Positions 46,867 through 59,390 of a DNA stretch of 64,000 nucleotides are shown piece after piece (positions within the stretch are counted from its first letter, which is position 1; every line of letters begins with the position of its first letter). The notes under the pieces are model-generated. The model made no database searches, had not been told where the DNA came from, and worked only from the letters and a program-made list of their open reading frames with translations. A program made the translations under genes and the position numbers. Source of the DNA: Heloderma charlesbogerti (lineage: Eukaryota; Chordata; Lepidosauria; Squamata; Helodermatidae); assembly GCA_026122225.1 (NCBI GenBank), contig JANEZZ010000400.1, positions 806,001 to 870,000 on the forward strand, read 5' to 3'.

Positions 46867-48573
46867 GTTGTTGGTGTGCAGTACTGAATGCGCCACATTC
46901 AACAATGGCAATACTATGGTTCTTCTTAAATGACTACAGTTAAAATGGTCTTATAAGGAGTTGGCAAATGTGAAGCAACTATTCTTTTAAAATTTCAAAC
47001 ACTTCATTTTGTTCTCACCATTGTTTTGAGTCTCATTTCCTAATTAATGACAGTATAATTTATTCCTCATGTTATTAAAAGACAACACTTTTGAAGAGGA
47101 TGACAATGTTTACCTTCCCTGGGAACATTGGTTGCTTAAGACATAAACACATCACCAGGATGTTTATGAAGTGACTGCCAATTAGATCTCTGATTTCAAA
47201 AAGATTTACCGGTTTGAATCTATAGATTCAGATCGGATGAAACTATGCGGAAAAAGTAGTGTGTACTTCATCTCTTGCTTCAATCTGATTTTATGGCTCT
47301 CTCTTCTCACAACAGTTGTGAATATAGACTGGATTTACAATTCTACTAAGCTCTCCTACCAGGAGACACATATAAAGCTGTCATTTGGCTGCTTATGCTG
47401 TCTGAAGTTAGTGGATGTTGACAAAGAACATTGCTAAGACTGAGAAAGCACTGAATTTTCTTCCAGCAGAGAGCGAGACAGGACTCAGGCCCAAGAGAGG
47501 AGGGAAAAAGTTATTGGCGAGTTTACTTAACCGTTCACCATAACCTCCCTGTCTCAACAAGCGTCCAGGACTGGCAATCTTAAGAATGACTTTTTTCTCA
47601 CTTGTCAACTTGATGGAAGGAAAGACCTTAAAGGAAGAACTCTGTAAAAAGCTAATTTGCTAGAAGCCTGTGTATGTAGTGGGTCCGATGTAATGATTAG
47701 AATGCTAATGTTTTAAAAAGCTTGAACGTTTTGGAATGCAGCGGAATATGGACTGTATCAAGCTGATGTTTTAATGAGGAGAAAAATGCCACTAGTTGTC
47801 TTGCCAAGCCAAATCTTTCTGCTTCTAAGAATACCATTGACATGTCCCTAGATACAATCAAAGAAACATCTGCCCTGCTTTCAGGCTGCTTTTGCTGCTG
47901 CTAGAAACCAGGGACATATTCAGACATATGCAAAAATGGACTTGAGTAAATCATCCACAGATAGACATTTAAAACCTGTGTTTGAATCCCCAAAGCTATA
48001 TGTTTGAAGAAAAAAGAAACCTAAGACATCAGAGAATGTTACTATTAATACCTCTGAGCAGTTTTGATAATATGGGCATGATTTCCTAACGTTATAACAA
48101 ATGTAAGCGTTTTGCAGTAAAGAAAAAATGACATTCTTCAGGTATGTCTGCAAAACCATTTGATTAGTTATCATTTATTGATTTCTAGAGATGAAGAGAT
48201 TTGAGGATTGCAGTAGCTTGAGTTCTAGCATGCTTTATTAGATCCTTTAGACTTCCATTATCTGAAAATAGTCTTCATCAAGGCATGCTAGAGTTCAGGT
48301 GACTGCCACCCTTAAATTCCTTCCTCTCTAGCAATGTCAATGCACTCTGTAGAATTAATTGCAGAGTAAGCCATTTGTGGATTGCAACTGAAGTTAGTGT
48401 GTACGTAGAACTTGAAACCCTTTCAAGCCACATTAAATGTAATTTTATTCCTAGATGAAAATTTTTAGCAAAAAGGAAACTATAACAACTCTACCTCTTG
48501 AGTTCTTCATTGCAACTACCTTTACTCAGAAGATTTTAACCAGCTGTAAAGAGCTCCAGTTTCTTACTATTAT
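46867..48573. other. Intergenic, no gene or repeat recognised
   Basis: Mostly unique AT-rich sequence. No coding, RNA or mobile-element signature identified. Confidence 0.4.
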
Positions 48574-48581
48574 GTTTCAGT

Positions 48582-48801
48582 CAGTGGAGGCTGGTGGCCC
48601 TGATTCTGGTGGGGCTGTAAATCCATTCTGGGTTTCAGTCAGAACCGGAGATAACTCTGAAAGAGCCATCCAAGGTGCTGATGCCTATCCTCAAAGTAGG
48701 TTAAGCATGTTGAATAGCTCCTTTAGAGTTCTGGATGGCTCTGACTGAAACCCAGAATGGATACAGTGCCCCACCAACATTGGAGCCACCAGCCTCCACT
48801 G
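48582..48801. mobile_element. hAT MITE copy C
   Basis: Starts CAGTGGAGGCTGGTGGCCC and ends GGAGCCACCAGCCTCCACTG, flanked by the perfect 8-bp duplication GTTTCAGT (48574-48581, 48802-48809). 220 bp; same body words (AATCCATTCTGGGTTTCAGT, inverted at ACTGAAACCCAGAATGGAT) as copies A and B. Confidence 0.93.
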
Positions 48802-49345
48802 GTTTCAGTAGTTCAATTTAGGGCAACACAGGAACAAATAAAAGTAGTATAAAACATGGTTTGTAACAGTGTATAAGGAGCAAACATCTACAATGAAGTA
48901 AATGTTGGAAGGAATGCTGTACAGTAAATATAGAGGATTCACAATGTTTGGACACTAAAGCTTATTTGACTGATGTGTCAAACAGATTTTATCTTTAAAG
49001 CAGGAGGGGATATTTTTTTTTTTTCAGATTCAGGGCATCCTATCATGAAACATAGACGTATCAACTGCTCTTTGCCATTATTGTTAAATGAACCTCTATG
49101 GTTAGAGGCATTGGGCTGGATTCAGACTGGTGCTCCACAGTATGGAAGATAGTGTTGTGAGCCGCAGCGAGAAAGGGAAATGGGAGAAAATTGCTGTTCT
49201 GCCCCCATCCTCCAGTGGGAAGCCTCTGATGGATCCTGTTTCCCTTCACTGTCATAAAGAGCCCTTCTGTTCATGGAGGGGCAAGTCTGGACCCAGCCTA
49301 ATGTATCCCTGAGCTCCGGCTGCTGGGAAACAATATGGAAGCGCT

Positions 49346-49437
49346 CAGTGGAGGCTGGTAAATCCACTCCAGGTTTCAGTCAGAACTCTAAAGGAGTTAT
49401 CCAAAGTGCTTCACATCAGAGCCACCAGCCTCCACTG
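49346..49437. mobile_element. hAT MITE copy D, internally deleted
   Basis: Starts CAGTGGAGGCTGGTAAATCC and ends GCCACCAGCCTCCACTG. Flanks GAAGCGCT and GAAGCACT differ at one of eight positions. Only 92 bp remain, so more than half of the inverted-repeat body is missing. Confidence 0.88.
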
Positions 49438-49623
49438 GAAGCACTATTGCTTTTATATTCTGATTGTGAGCTTTCCTAAGCCATTTAGCTGCCCACTATT
49501 AGGAACAGACAGTGCATATAAATATATATTTAATTCAACTGAATTATGTAGAAATGGTGAGTGGTGTCTGGAAACTCTTGTGGTAGGCTCTCACTAATAA
49601 AACAAAAAGAGAAAGAGCATCTA

Positions 49624-51262
49624 CAGTTAGAGCCAGAAATATTGGAACAAGGACAACTGTTTTGGCAGTTGGCCTCTGCACACCATCACATTGAAGTTGA
49701 AAGGAAACACACCCAGATGGGAGCGAAGTCAGGACTTTCAGCTGTAATTCAAGGGGTGTGACAAAAGTGGGGCACTAACCATTCAGGAAGTACAGCCAGT
49801 GGCATACACATACCCCCATCGTTGGTGGCTCATAAGTAATGGAACAAACCAACATCATTTCAAACGTAAGGATCGCCTGTAATACCTGGATGAAAATCCT
49901 TTGCAGTCAATGACTGCCTGAAGTCTGGAACCCATGGACATGACCCAATGCTGAGTGTCCTCCCTTGAGATGCTTTGCCAGGCCTTTACTGCAGCTGCCT
50001 TCAGCTGCTGCCTATTTGTGGGTCTTTCTGCCTTCAGTCTTGTCTTCAGTAAGTGAAAAGCATGCTCTATTGGGTTGAGATCAGGTGACTGACTTGGCCA
50101 TTGAAGAACATCCCACTTCTTTGCCTTGAGAAACTCTTGGGTAGCTTTTGCTGTATGTTTTGGGTCATTATCCATCTGCAATATGAAGAGGCGTCCTATC
50201 AATTTGGCAGCATTCGGCTGAATCTGAGCAGAAAGTGTAGCCCTATACATTTCAGAATTCATCCTGCTGCTTTTATCAGCAGTCAGGTCATCAATAAACA
50301 CCAGTGACCCGGTTCCTGGCAGCCATATATGACCATGCCATAACACTGCCTCTACCATGTTTGACAGATGATGTGGTATGCTTTGGATCATGAGCTGTTC
50401 CTTTCCTTCTCCATACTTTTCTCCTCCCATCATTCTGGTACATGTTAATCTTTGTTTCAACAGTCCAAAGAATCTTATTACAGAATTGGGAAGGCTTTTT
50501 TAGGTGTTTGCTGGCAAAGGCTAATCTGGCCTGTCTGTTCTTGAGCATTACCAGTGGTTTGCACCTTGTTGTGAAGCCTCTGTATTTACATTCATAAAGC
50601 CGTCTCTGGACTGTAGATGTTGACAATGACCTGCCTACCTCCGCAAGAGCGTTCTTGACCTGGCTAGATGTTGTGAAAGGGTTCCTCTTCACCATGAGCA
50701 GAATTCTGCGGTCATCCACTTCAGTTGTCTTCCGTGGTCTTCCAGGCCTTTTGCTGTTGCTGAGCTTGCCAGTTAATTCCTTCTTTTTCAGGATGTTCCA
50801 GACTGTTGTGTTGGCCACTCCCACTGTTTTCGCTATCTCTCTGATGGGTTTATTTTGTTTCTTCAGCCTAATGATGGCTTCCTAACCTGTATGGACACCT
50901 CTTTGGACCTCATGTTGGGAGTTCCAGTGAACAGCTACCAAATGCAAATGTAACACTCAGAACCACCTCCAGGCCTTTTCTCTGCTTGATTGGTCATGGG
51001 GTACCCAGGAAACAGGCCACACCTGGCCATGCAGCTGCTTGCCAGCCATTTGTTCCATTACTTATGAGCCACCAACGATGGGGTATGTGCATGCCACTGG
51101 CTGTACTTCTTGAATGGTTAGTGCCTCGCTTTTGTCAAGCCCTTGAATTACAGCTGACTTCGCTCCCATCTGGGTGTGTTTCCTTTCAACTTCAATGTGG
51201 TGGTGTACAGAGGCCAAGTGCCAAAGCAGTTATCCTTGTTCCAATATTTCTGGCCCTGACTG
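49624..51262 (-). mobile_element. Tc1-like DNA transposon, full length, inactive
   Basis: 1639 bp between TA dinucleotides (49622-49623, 51263-51264). Terminal inverted repeats run 49624-49848 and about 51049-51262. Each repeat has the word TATTGGAACAAGG near its outer end and the similar TAATGGAACAAA at its inner end, the IR/DR layout known from Sleeping Beauty-type elements. It encodes a broken transposase on the minus strand. Termini begin CAGT, as usual for this group. Confidence 0.95.
49855..50913 (-). pseudogene. Tc1/mariner transposase pseudogene
   Basis: A Tc1-family DDE transposase that would cut and paste the flanking transposon. The ATG at 50913 opens a helix-turn-helix DNA-binding region, but a one-base loss near 50870 shifts the frame after about 13 codons. 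The long middle frame (50824-50291) carries the second helix-turn-helix and the GRPRKT linker motif. A second shift near 50310 moves the rest into another frame (ending at 49855), with QMDNDPKHTAKA holding the second catalytic Asp and SPDLNPIEHAF the final Glu. The first catalytic Asp is replaced: WTVETK where the family has an Asp before ETK. It is therefore dead by two frameshifts and one active-site change. Confidence 0.93.
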
Positions 51263-51264
51263 TA

Positions 51265-54200
51265 GTTCAGATAGAAGGCTATTTAAATGGTAACAGAAAA
51301 CTCTGCAGGTCAACAGTGAGAGGGCTGCATCTGTGAGTTGGCTTTACCATCAGCAGCTCCTTTTGCCCTTTCCCTATGGAAAGAGAAGCCTGGATCCTTG
51401 ACTATGTCATCAACTGCCAGGGCCAGAAGAGACTGCCTCCTTCACACCAATGCATCCATAACCATTTTGTTCCTTTGAGCTGATTTTAATTGTAAGCCAC
51501 TTTCTACTTGCCAGCAATATGCCTGAAATGCATTGCTTGCATCAAGTGATTTTTTAAAAAGAAGTTTATCCATTTCTAGTCTGAGATCATAAGCAATTGG
51601 GTATGACTTGACATGCCGAGTTTTCTGTATATTTCAAAAGAAAAGCATGAGTATTTTTTCAGATTTATATTGTGGTTACTCCATCAGCTGGCAATTTTGA
51701 GAAATTTACTATCTGATAGGTATTGTGATTTTCTGAAGTAACTTAAAAGGAAAACATCCAAATCACTTGTTAAATTCTTGATCAAACTTCTATAAAATGT
51801 CTTTGGAAGGCACGGTTTATTGTTTCTTATAAATACAAAGCCAATTGTTGGAGTCTTGTCATTCCCAATTGCTATTATAACGGAGCAAACAGATAACCAT
51901 AACTTCATGTTTTCTTTCGCACAGGTTGGCTGGGATGCCAGTAAACTACTGGCAGCCTAGTTTACTGAAACAGGTTTGATATGAGTAACCTCATCCGTTG
52001 GGCTGCATATAAAAACATTAGCTGGGAGCTTTGAAAAAGAACCCTAAAACGTGCTGATTGAATCAGCCTTGAATATATGGCAAAAGCAGTTATCTGACTG
52101 TTAATGTCAACTAATTTCCATCAACTAATATACTATACAGGATTCCTATGCCCTGCCTTTCTGAAGCCAGCAGGGCAGGTGGAGTGGAGGAGGTGATCTT
52201 TGCCTCCCCATCCTCCAAACTCCTTTATTTTTGCTAGATGGAGTTTTCAGTCCATTGAATGAGGGCACTTTGGAGGGGAAGAGAAGGAGGCTGGAGGAGG
52301 CACAGGATAAATCATATCCTGGTCTCACTGATTTTCTTCCCACTTTTTCTGACCTTGGAGAGGCAGTTGGCGCCGTTCTGTTTGCACCAGCTGCATGGGG
52401 ATGGATCTTCAACTCCCCCTTCTCAGGTCGGAGTGCTGACTCTGACCTTGGAAGGGATTCTCTGAGCCATCCTAAGATCCATGGGACGCACTCGGGAACC
52501 ATAGGATTTCTGTCTTAGACACTGTCAGCATTTTTATGGAAAAGCGAGGTAGAAGGGCAGTAAATACATGCATACATTTCATTCCCCCTCCTCCTTGGTT
52601 TTCCATTTTCCCCTTAGTTAGCATTCTGTGGCCACTGGGCATACTCAGTCCTTGTTGGGCTTTTTGAGGACTTGAGTGAGAACTCACCCCTTAATCCCCC
52701 CCTTTAACTTCTGCAAATCTTGGGGTTTCCCTGGGATTGCTGGTATCACCCTCTTGTGCATGGATAGGTACATAAGGATCCACACTGAGAGACCTGAGTT
52801 CACTATCAGTATTGTTGCATGCTTGAGGTGTTGGACTGGATGTCCTCATGGGTACCTTCCAGCTCAGTGACTCGAAGACTCCTGTGAATGTGTTTTCTAT
52901 CAATGTAGTTTGCCTGAGGCATACTAAGTCAGAGCCTTGGTCTTGCTAATAATCCTGGCAAAGTTCCCCGTATCTTCCTTTTTTAAGGGAAATTAGCTTT
53001 AGCAAAGGCTAAGGAAATGACCAGAGATGTCTTCTAAAAGGGGGGGCATGTCTTTCTTCCTTCACCTTCTCCCCACTACTTCTCTCTGGGGATGAGATCA
53101 TGAAGTTGTGTGTCTGTGAAGAAGCTGGCAGTTTGGGGAAAAAGACTCATGCTGCTTCCACATGGATGGCCCTGAGCACTTGGAGCTATTCTGTCTTTCC
53201 CTCCTTAACAGATTTTCTGTGGTAAGAAAAAAAATGGAATAAGTGGTGGAAAAACATGGGAGTTTACAAATAGAAGACGACAATGTCTGGGACCCCCCCC
53301 CCCCAATAACATTATGTGAATGTGGCAGAGCGATTCTGGAAGTAAGATTGCAGGAGAGTTAGTGAGCAATATCTGGAAGAGCATCCACCACCCCATGCTA
53401 TCCCCTGGAGTAATCTTTGGTACAGTGGTTATCTACCTAGAAATTGCTTTTTTGTTTTCCCCCTAAACCAAAGAGTGGGAAGTAAGAGGGAATCCCTGGC
53501 CCCACGTGGAGTTGTCCTTCCTTTGTATTGAAGCCACTACTCTTGAGAAGAAAAGCAGTAGTGAGGCCTATCTGTCCTCCATTAAATCTGACCACTGGAC
53601 TCCAAAGGAAAACTCCTAGTTCTAACAGGTTTCCCCCACTCTTTCCTTGTTTTCATGGATGCCAGAGGCCTATGTCTGGGATTTCCAGTGTAGTAGCCAT
53701 GGGCACCAGGCTCTTGAGACCCACCAGACATCCTGCCCCTCCTGATTTTTGTTTTTATCTTATGATTAATTATTTTTTAAGTACGAGGCTGGCATGCTGG
53801 AAAGCAAAGTGCTGTCCTCCAGCACCATCTTTATTTGGGTTCAAAAGAGTGGTTTTGTGTTTTTGAGCTCAGCTCTGCTTTGTACTTACATTCTTGGGCA
53901 AGTTACTGGTCTTTTAGGGGCTCATCACATGGAGCTTTTATCCTGCCATTGAGATGGTTCTGTCACAGAAATTTGTGGGGTCTTTCGATTACGCCGTTAC
54001 CCTTCAGGGTGTCTCCTGCTATTTCCTCTAGCCTGTCCCGTGTTTTCCCCAAATGCAATAAATGTGGTATTTTTTCCAGCCCACGGAACAGGAGCGCCAT
54101 GACCTCCCCGTGAAATTCTCCAATAGCAAAAGAAACAGCTGTGTCTGCCTGCTGTGAGCATTCATTTTCAGTTGCTGGGACCATGCGTGGTCAGGATGAC

Positions 54201-54460
54201 GAAGGCATTGAGGATGGGAGTGGGGCATGCAGGAGCAGATTTGACAGGCACGAGGGCAAGAATCACCTGTTGATTGCAACTCCTGCCTCAGCTCAAGTCT
54301 TTCTGAGGAAGGACTTTCCTCAATTCCCAGCTGTCTGCCATGTACGTGCTTGAGAACATTTCTCAGTTGGAGGGAGAAGACAGTAAAATGCCTCTCCACA
54401 ATGAAGGGAGACACATCTGATCCCCCATCCCACCAAGCTCAGAAGCAACTTCCTCTGTGG
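51265..54460. other. Intergenic, sparse repeats
   Basis: A degraded CR1-like end (GTTGGACTGGATGTCCTCAT, CCTTCCAGCTC) lies at about 52828-52866. A one-ended relative of the GGGCTTCTCCACA Harbinger-like family begins near 53920 (GGGGCTCATCACATGGAGCT). The frames at 52146-52518 and 53528-54414 have no recognised domain. C and G runs at 53289-53300 are simple. Confidence 0.45.
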
Positions 54461-54464
54461 ATTC

Positions 54465-54575
54465 AGAGCACCCCATTAAGTTCAATGGGGCTTACTCCCA
54501 AGTAAGTGTGCCAAGGGTTGCAGACTTATGACACAATCTTATATTTTATGTCTACTCAGAAGTAAGTCAGAGGTT
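54465..54575. repeat. Hairpin MITE copy with rearranged arms
   Basis: Contains CCCCATTAAGTTCAATGGGG, CTTACTCCCAAGTAAGTGTG, then GCAGACTTATGACACAATCT and CTACTCAGAAGTAAGTC. The second arm of one copy and the first arm of another appear to be joined. Confidence 0.65.
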
Positions 54576-54812
54576 TCCTGGGGGCTGCAAGAACAGAGTA
54601 CAGCAGAAGTTAAGCTACTGAAACAAGAACCCACCCACCTACCCCCCTCCTTTGCGCACATGACAGGGAGGGAGGAAGGCACTCCCTCAGTTCAAACGAC
54701 GTGTCTGCCATGTAAAGCAGGCCTTCCTAATCCCGCAAAGAAACTGAAAGCAGGACGCTCTGGGAAGGATGTGGATTTTTGCAGGGGGTTGTTTAATGTA
54801 GAAACACCCTTA

Positions 54813-55234
54813 GGGAGCAATCCTATGGCCACTAGACACTGTCTAGAGGACCATAGGATATGCTCATTTCTGGGAACCGACTCGGAGCCCGCGTTCTGAG
54901 GTTGGTTCCTGGAAAACCAACCGCCTCCCTTGTCCATGCTGCCTCTGAGGAAGAGGAATTTGGAGTGACTGAAAAGGGGCGGGGCTGGGGGCGTTCCAGG
55001 GTTGGGAGAGCGGAGCTGTGTGTACGACACATCCAATGTGTCCTACGGCAGCTTCCTCTCCTGGTCAGCCCCCCCCCCCGCCTCTAGACAGCCAAAAACG
55101 GCTGTCTAGCAAAAAAATAGCAAGGCAGGAGAGGCGTGGAAGGAACGATCTCCCTGTGCCTCTCCTGCCTTGCTTTGGATAGTGGGTCGCCTCTGAGGTT
55201 GGAGGCAGATGCCTATCTAGTTAGGATTGCGCCC
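54813..55234. mobile_element. Harbinger-like element, GGGAGCAATCC family, copy 3
   Basis: Starts GGGAGCAATCCTATGGCCAC, ends AGTTAGGATTGCGCCC, and is flanked by TTA on both sides (54810-54812, 55235-55237). This is the copy that best defines the family: 422 bp, TTA duplication and GGG/CCC ends, as in PIF/Harbinger. Non-coding. Confidence 0.88.
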
Positions 55235-55459
55235 TTAGTCTCACCAATCTGCCTTTGGGGAAATGAGTGTTTTGTGCCCAACCATGTCTACCAAGGGACC
55301 CATTTTATGAATGGGGAAGCCCCACTCCTATGTCATCCATTTTGTGAGAGCACTCACAACACTCACTCAAATTCCAAATGTGCCTCACTGACCTAAAAGG
55401 GTTGGGAACTCCTGTAGTCCTGGTCCTTTCACTTGTGCTGCTTAGTCTGAAATCACTTC

Positions 55460-56710
55460 TATAAAGTGTTAAGTCATGCACATTGGGAAAAAATCCCAAC
55501 TTCAAGTATAAGCTGATGGGATCTCATCTAACAGTGCATGATAAAGAAAGAGATCTTGGGGTTGTGGTGGACAGCTTGATGAAAAAGTCTGTTAAAAAGG
55601 CAAATTCCATGTTAGGCATATTAAGGAAAAGAGCCAAAAATAAAACTGTGAAGATAATACTCCCCTTATACAATTCTATAATCTGACCATACTTAGGGCT
55701 TCTTCACATGGAGCTTTTATCCTGCGATTGGGATTGCTCCTTCACAGATGTTTGTGGGCTCTTTACATGACACCATGACCCTGCTGTGACCCTCCTGCAC
55801 TAAATGCCCTTTGTTCCATGTTTAAATAAATTGCAGATAATGAGCTATCAAATTACCCCGTTGTGTTCCGCTTGACTTCCCTCCATGAAAAGAGTTGAAG
55901 CAGCAAAAAGAGGAGTGAGATCAATGAAAGATAATGGAAGACTCGGGGGGGGGGCAGGGGGAGGAAGCGTGTGTAAAGGGAGTCTGTTGTGATTCTTCAT
56001 TTAAAATGGAAGCAGAAAGCCCCATTTTAAATGCAGGATTTTTAGGCTGGTGTAGAAATGCCCTTAGAATTCTGTGTACAGTTCTGGTCACTGCAACTAA
56101 AAAAGGATACTGTAAAGTTGGAAAAACTGCAGAAAAAGGCAACTAAAATGATCAAGGGGCTGGAGCAACTCCCCTATGAGGAAAATTTACAACATCCGGG
56201 GCTGTTTAGCTTAGAAAAAAGGAGGGTAAGGAGAGACATGATAGAGGTGTAGAAAATTATGCATGGTGTGGAGGAAGTGGATAGGGAGACATTTTGTCCC
56301 TCTTTCATAAGACTTGAACCCGAGGTCATCCCATGAAGCTGATTGGTGGGAGATTCAGGACAGATAAAAGGAAGTACTTTTGCGCACAGCGCATAATCAA
56401 ACTATGGAATTCACTTCCACAAGATGTAGTGTAGTGATGGCCACCAATTTGGATGGCTTTAAAAGGGGACTGGACAAATTCCTGGAGGATAAGGCTCTCA
56501 ATGGCTACTACTGTACTCCTGATGGCTATATGCTACCTCCAGTATCAGAAGCAATATGCCTATGTACACCAGTTGCTGGGGAACATAGGTGGGAAGGTAC
56601 TGCTTGTGGGTTTCCTGTGGGCAGCTGGTTGGCCACTGTGTGAACAGAAAGCAGGACGAGATGGACTCTTGGTTAGATCCAGCATAGCTCTTCTTGTGTT
56701 TAATGTCATA
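55460..56710 (+). mobile_element. LINE with RT C-terminus, copy 1, split by a MITE
   Basis: Segments 55460-55695 and 56064-56710 form one LINE 3' portion. Translation gives the end of the reverse transcriptase: KERDLGVVVDSLMKKSVKKA and NSMLGILRKRAKNKTVKI before the break, then FCVQFWSLQLKKDTVKLEKL and LPYEENLQHPGLFSLEKRRV after it. Stops and frame changes show it is dead. The type is CR1/L2 group. The gap is filled by the element at 55696-56063. Confidence 0.8.
55696..56063. mobile_element. Harbinger-like element, GGGCTTCTCCACA family, copy 2
   Basis: Starts GGGCTTCTTCACATGGAGC and ends GGCTGGTGTAGAAATGCCC. TTA is present on each side (55693-55695, 56064-56066), and removing one TTA plus the element restores a continuous LINE. 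This gives a clean empty-site inference of a 3-bp duplication. 368 bp, non-coding, with a G run near 55946. Confidence 0.9.
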
Positions 56711-57547
56711 GATTGCAATTAGAAAACGTTGAAAACATTTTTTTCTTGATCTGTGAATTTAACTATCATATTTTTGAGAATTCTGGCTAATCACTGTTCT
56801 AAAGACTTGGGGCCTTAATACAAAATAAGTGCAACTCCTGGTGGGTGCAGGCGAAATTGCCTCCTTTCCACTCTGTGGTTTATATAGATATGTTTCCTGC
56901 ACTGCCCTATGACATCAGTGATGATACCCTGCCCCCCACATGGCCAGATATTACTACTGAAAATGGGAAGGGGTACATAAAAATGTAGTATCGTCTTCTC
57001 TTTACATAAAGCCTTTCCAACATCATGTGATGATCACTTCATATGGAAATAGGGTGGGGAGATAGCCATGCCAGCATTATGTCTGGCCAGCCTGAAAACT
57101 AGTCATTTCCTTTACTTGTAACACTGTAGTTTTATACACTTCTTTTTAAAGGGCTGAGTAAGGGCAAATAAATATTTTGTCTGAGAATATTTACAGCCAA
57201 GCACTATTCTGGCAGCAGTTAACTGTTGACAAAAGGAGCTATGAAAGTCCGAACTAGGACTGCTGTGTCACAGGCAGGGTGTTTTAACCTGAAGCATATG
57301 ATATATTACTATAGTTTGTGTGTGAAGTGTTTCTTTATCTGTACAATAAATCATGGCACACAGACATGCTACATGGCTGAAAGCAAATATTGCTTATTTC
57401 ATAGAAATCAGAACATGCAGCTTGTTATGCTGTTTATATGTCATTACATATTTCAAAATTAATCTGAATTTTTAAAAAGATTACTTACAATACTAGCTGT
57501 TGAAAATGACACTTATCACTGATTGAACCTGTAGCCAGAAAAAAAAG

Positions 57548-57578
<31 letters not shown>

Positions 57579-58825
57579 AGGGGGGGGGCAGCATTGCATA
57601 AAACCTCTAGAACATAACTGAATAGTTTTTGTTCTATCAAGAGACAGCTTTTTTCACATTTCTCCCCCAGGTGTCATTTTTCTTGACTGTGGGCATCTAT
57701 GAGGAAACCTTGCACTTTTCTGGTTGTTATCCGTAAGCATGAACTCATAATCTTCACCTGTTGTCAGTCCTGAACACTTGCTGGCCTTGTTTGTGCAAAT
57801 TCCTATTTAATCCAGTTTTTGTTGATGATGTTGTTGGTGTTGTTGCTTCTGCAATGTGAGTATATGCATTTCTCACTGAACTTGTTGGGGCTTACTCTCT
57901 AGTAAGTGTCATAGAACTGCAATCCTGGGTTGCAATCCCATGCAAACTTACTTGGGACTTATGTAAACATACGTAAGAACAGGTTGTCAATCAGCCCTGG
58001 CCCATTGACTAAATCTTGACAACAAACCTTTAGCATTCAAGAAGCCAAAATCTGGCTTTAAATAATGGCATTAAAAATACGGACTCATATCTCTCCTTCA
58101 CTGACTTAGGACTTATCCTTTCTGACTGACATTTGATGTCTCTTTCAAAATGTTCCAAGATATAGTTCCACAAATTTGTTCTTTCCCAATCATATTCTAA
58201 CTGATCTAAAACATCTCCAGTATGTTCAGATCCGTCAAAATTCTATAGCCAACGATGCAGTAATCCTGCTCAGTGCCATTTATTTATTATTGTAAAGTAC
58301 CATCCTTGTAAAGTACCATCATACATATATTAAAAGTGAACTCAGATGCTGTTGTGATGGCTACATAACCAAAATGATGTTACTGAGAAACAGAAAGTGA
58401 TGTATCAGTACACTTGAAGGAATCTCAACGTTTGGAAAAATAGAAAAAAAACTATAGGGGGAAACTCTCCCCCACAAAAACGCCAACCCCTACCCCCCCA
58501 ACAGCTCAATGAAGACTGAGCATGTTAAGTGGTCACAAAATGCTGCGTGTCTGTTGGGGTGGCATGGAATGGAACATTCTGAAAGAAGGCACAACCAGCT
58601 GGTTGAACAGGAGCATTCCACACCACAAACATCTTCATTGCAGGTCTTGTTTGTGCATCCATATTTTGAAAGGGTTTTTTTTACTGAATTTTTTCAATTA
58701 TAGCAAATTAAAGTTTAACCTGGCTGTGCTTTCAAAGAGAGAATTTACTAGCAATAAACATTATTTCCTCTTGACTTACATCTGCTGGCAATTTGAACAT
58801 TCTTGGCAACACATACCTAATTGCC

Positions 58826-58859
<34 letters not shown>

Positions 58860-59085
58860 GTGAGAGAGAGAGAGAGAGGGAGAGGCATTAGTAACATCAT
58901 AGTTTTTTACCATCTTTACAGCTGCCCCTTTATACGACATTTAAATTAATCTTATTCCAAAGATAATTTAACTATTGGGGTTACACACTTCCTAAGTAAA
59001 TTTAAAACAGATTCTACTATATTAATGTTTTTTCTAATACAGTTTTCTTCTGATGCTATCTAGAATCCGCCACATCTGTCCCAGG
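56711..59085. other. Intergenic with microsatellites
   Basis: Contains a GA repeat (57553-57578), a hairpin MITE remnant (57880-57975, TTGGGGCTTACTCTCTAGTAAG), and a TG repeat followed by GA repeat (58827-58879). No gene recognised. Confidence 0.45.
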
Positions 59086-59388
59086 TAAGTGCCGTCCCAG
59101 GGGGATTCCGTGAGGGGCAGGGGGGCAGGAGGCCGTTCCGCCACGGATTCCGGGGGGAAATCTTTAGAATCTATTCTTTAGAATCCGGCCTCACCGGAAT
59201 CCGTGGCAGAATTCTCTGCCATCCCTAGATACAACCCTTATTCCCCCCCCCCCGCTCCACTAACTGAATCTCCAACTCTCCTTCAAGTGAATGTAAGTTG
59301 TTGTTGTTGTTGTTGTTTTTAACTCTCTAGAATTCCCTTTAGAACAGTTCCATCCCCAAATTTTAAAAACTAGAGTATGGTACCACAT
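59086..59388. other. Intergenic, inverted GGATTCCG words
   Basis: GGATTCCGTGAGG (59102) and GCCACGGATTCC (59140) occur near CCGGAATCCGTGGC (59195), suggesting a small inverted structure of unknown origin. A C run (59245-59256) and a GTT repeat (59296-59317) follow. Confidence 0.4.
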
Positions 59389-59390
59389 TA

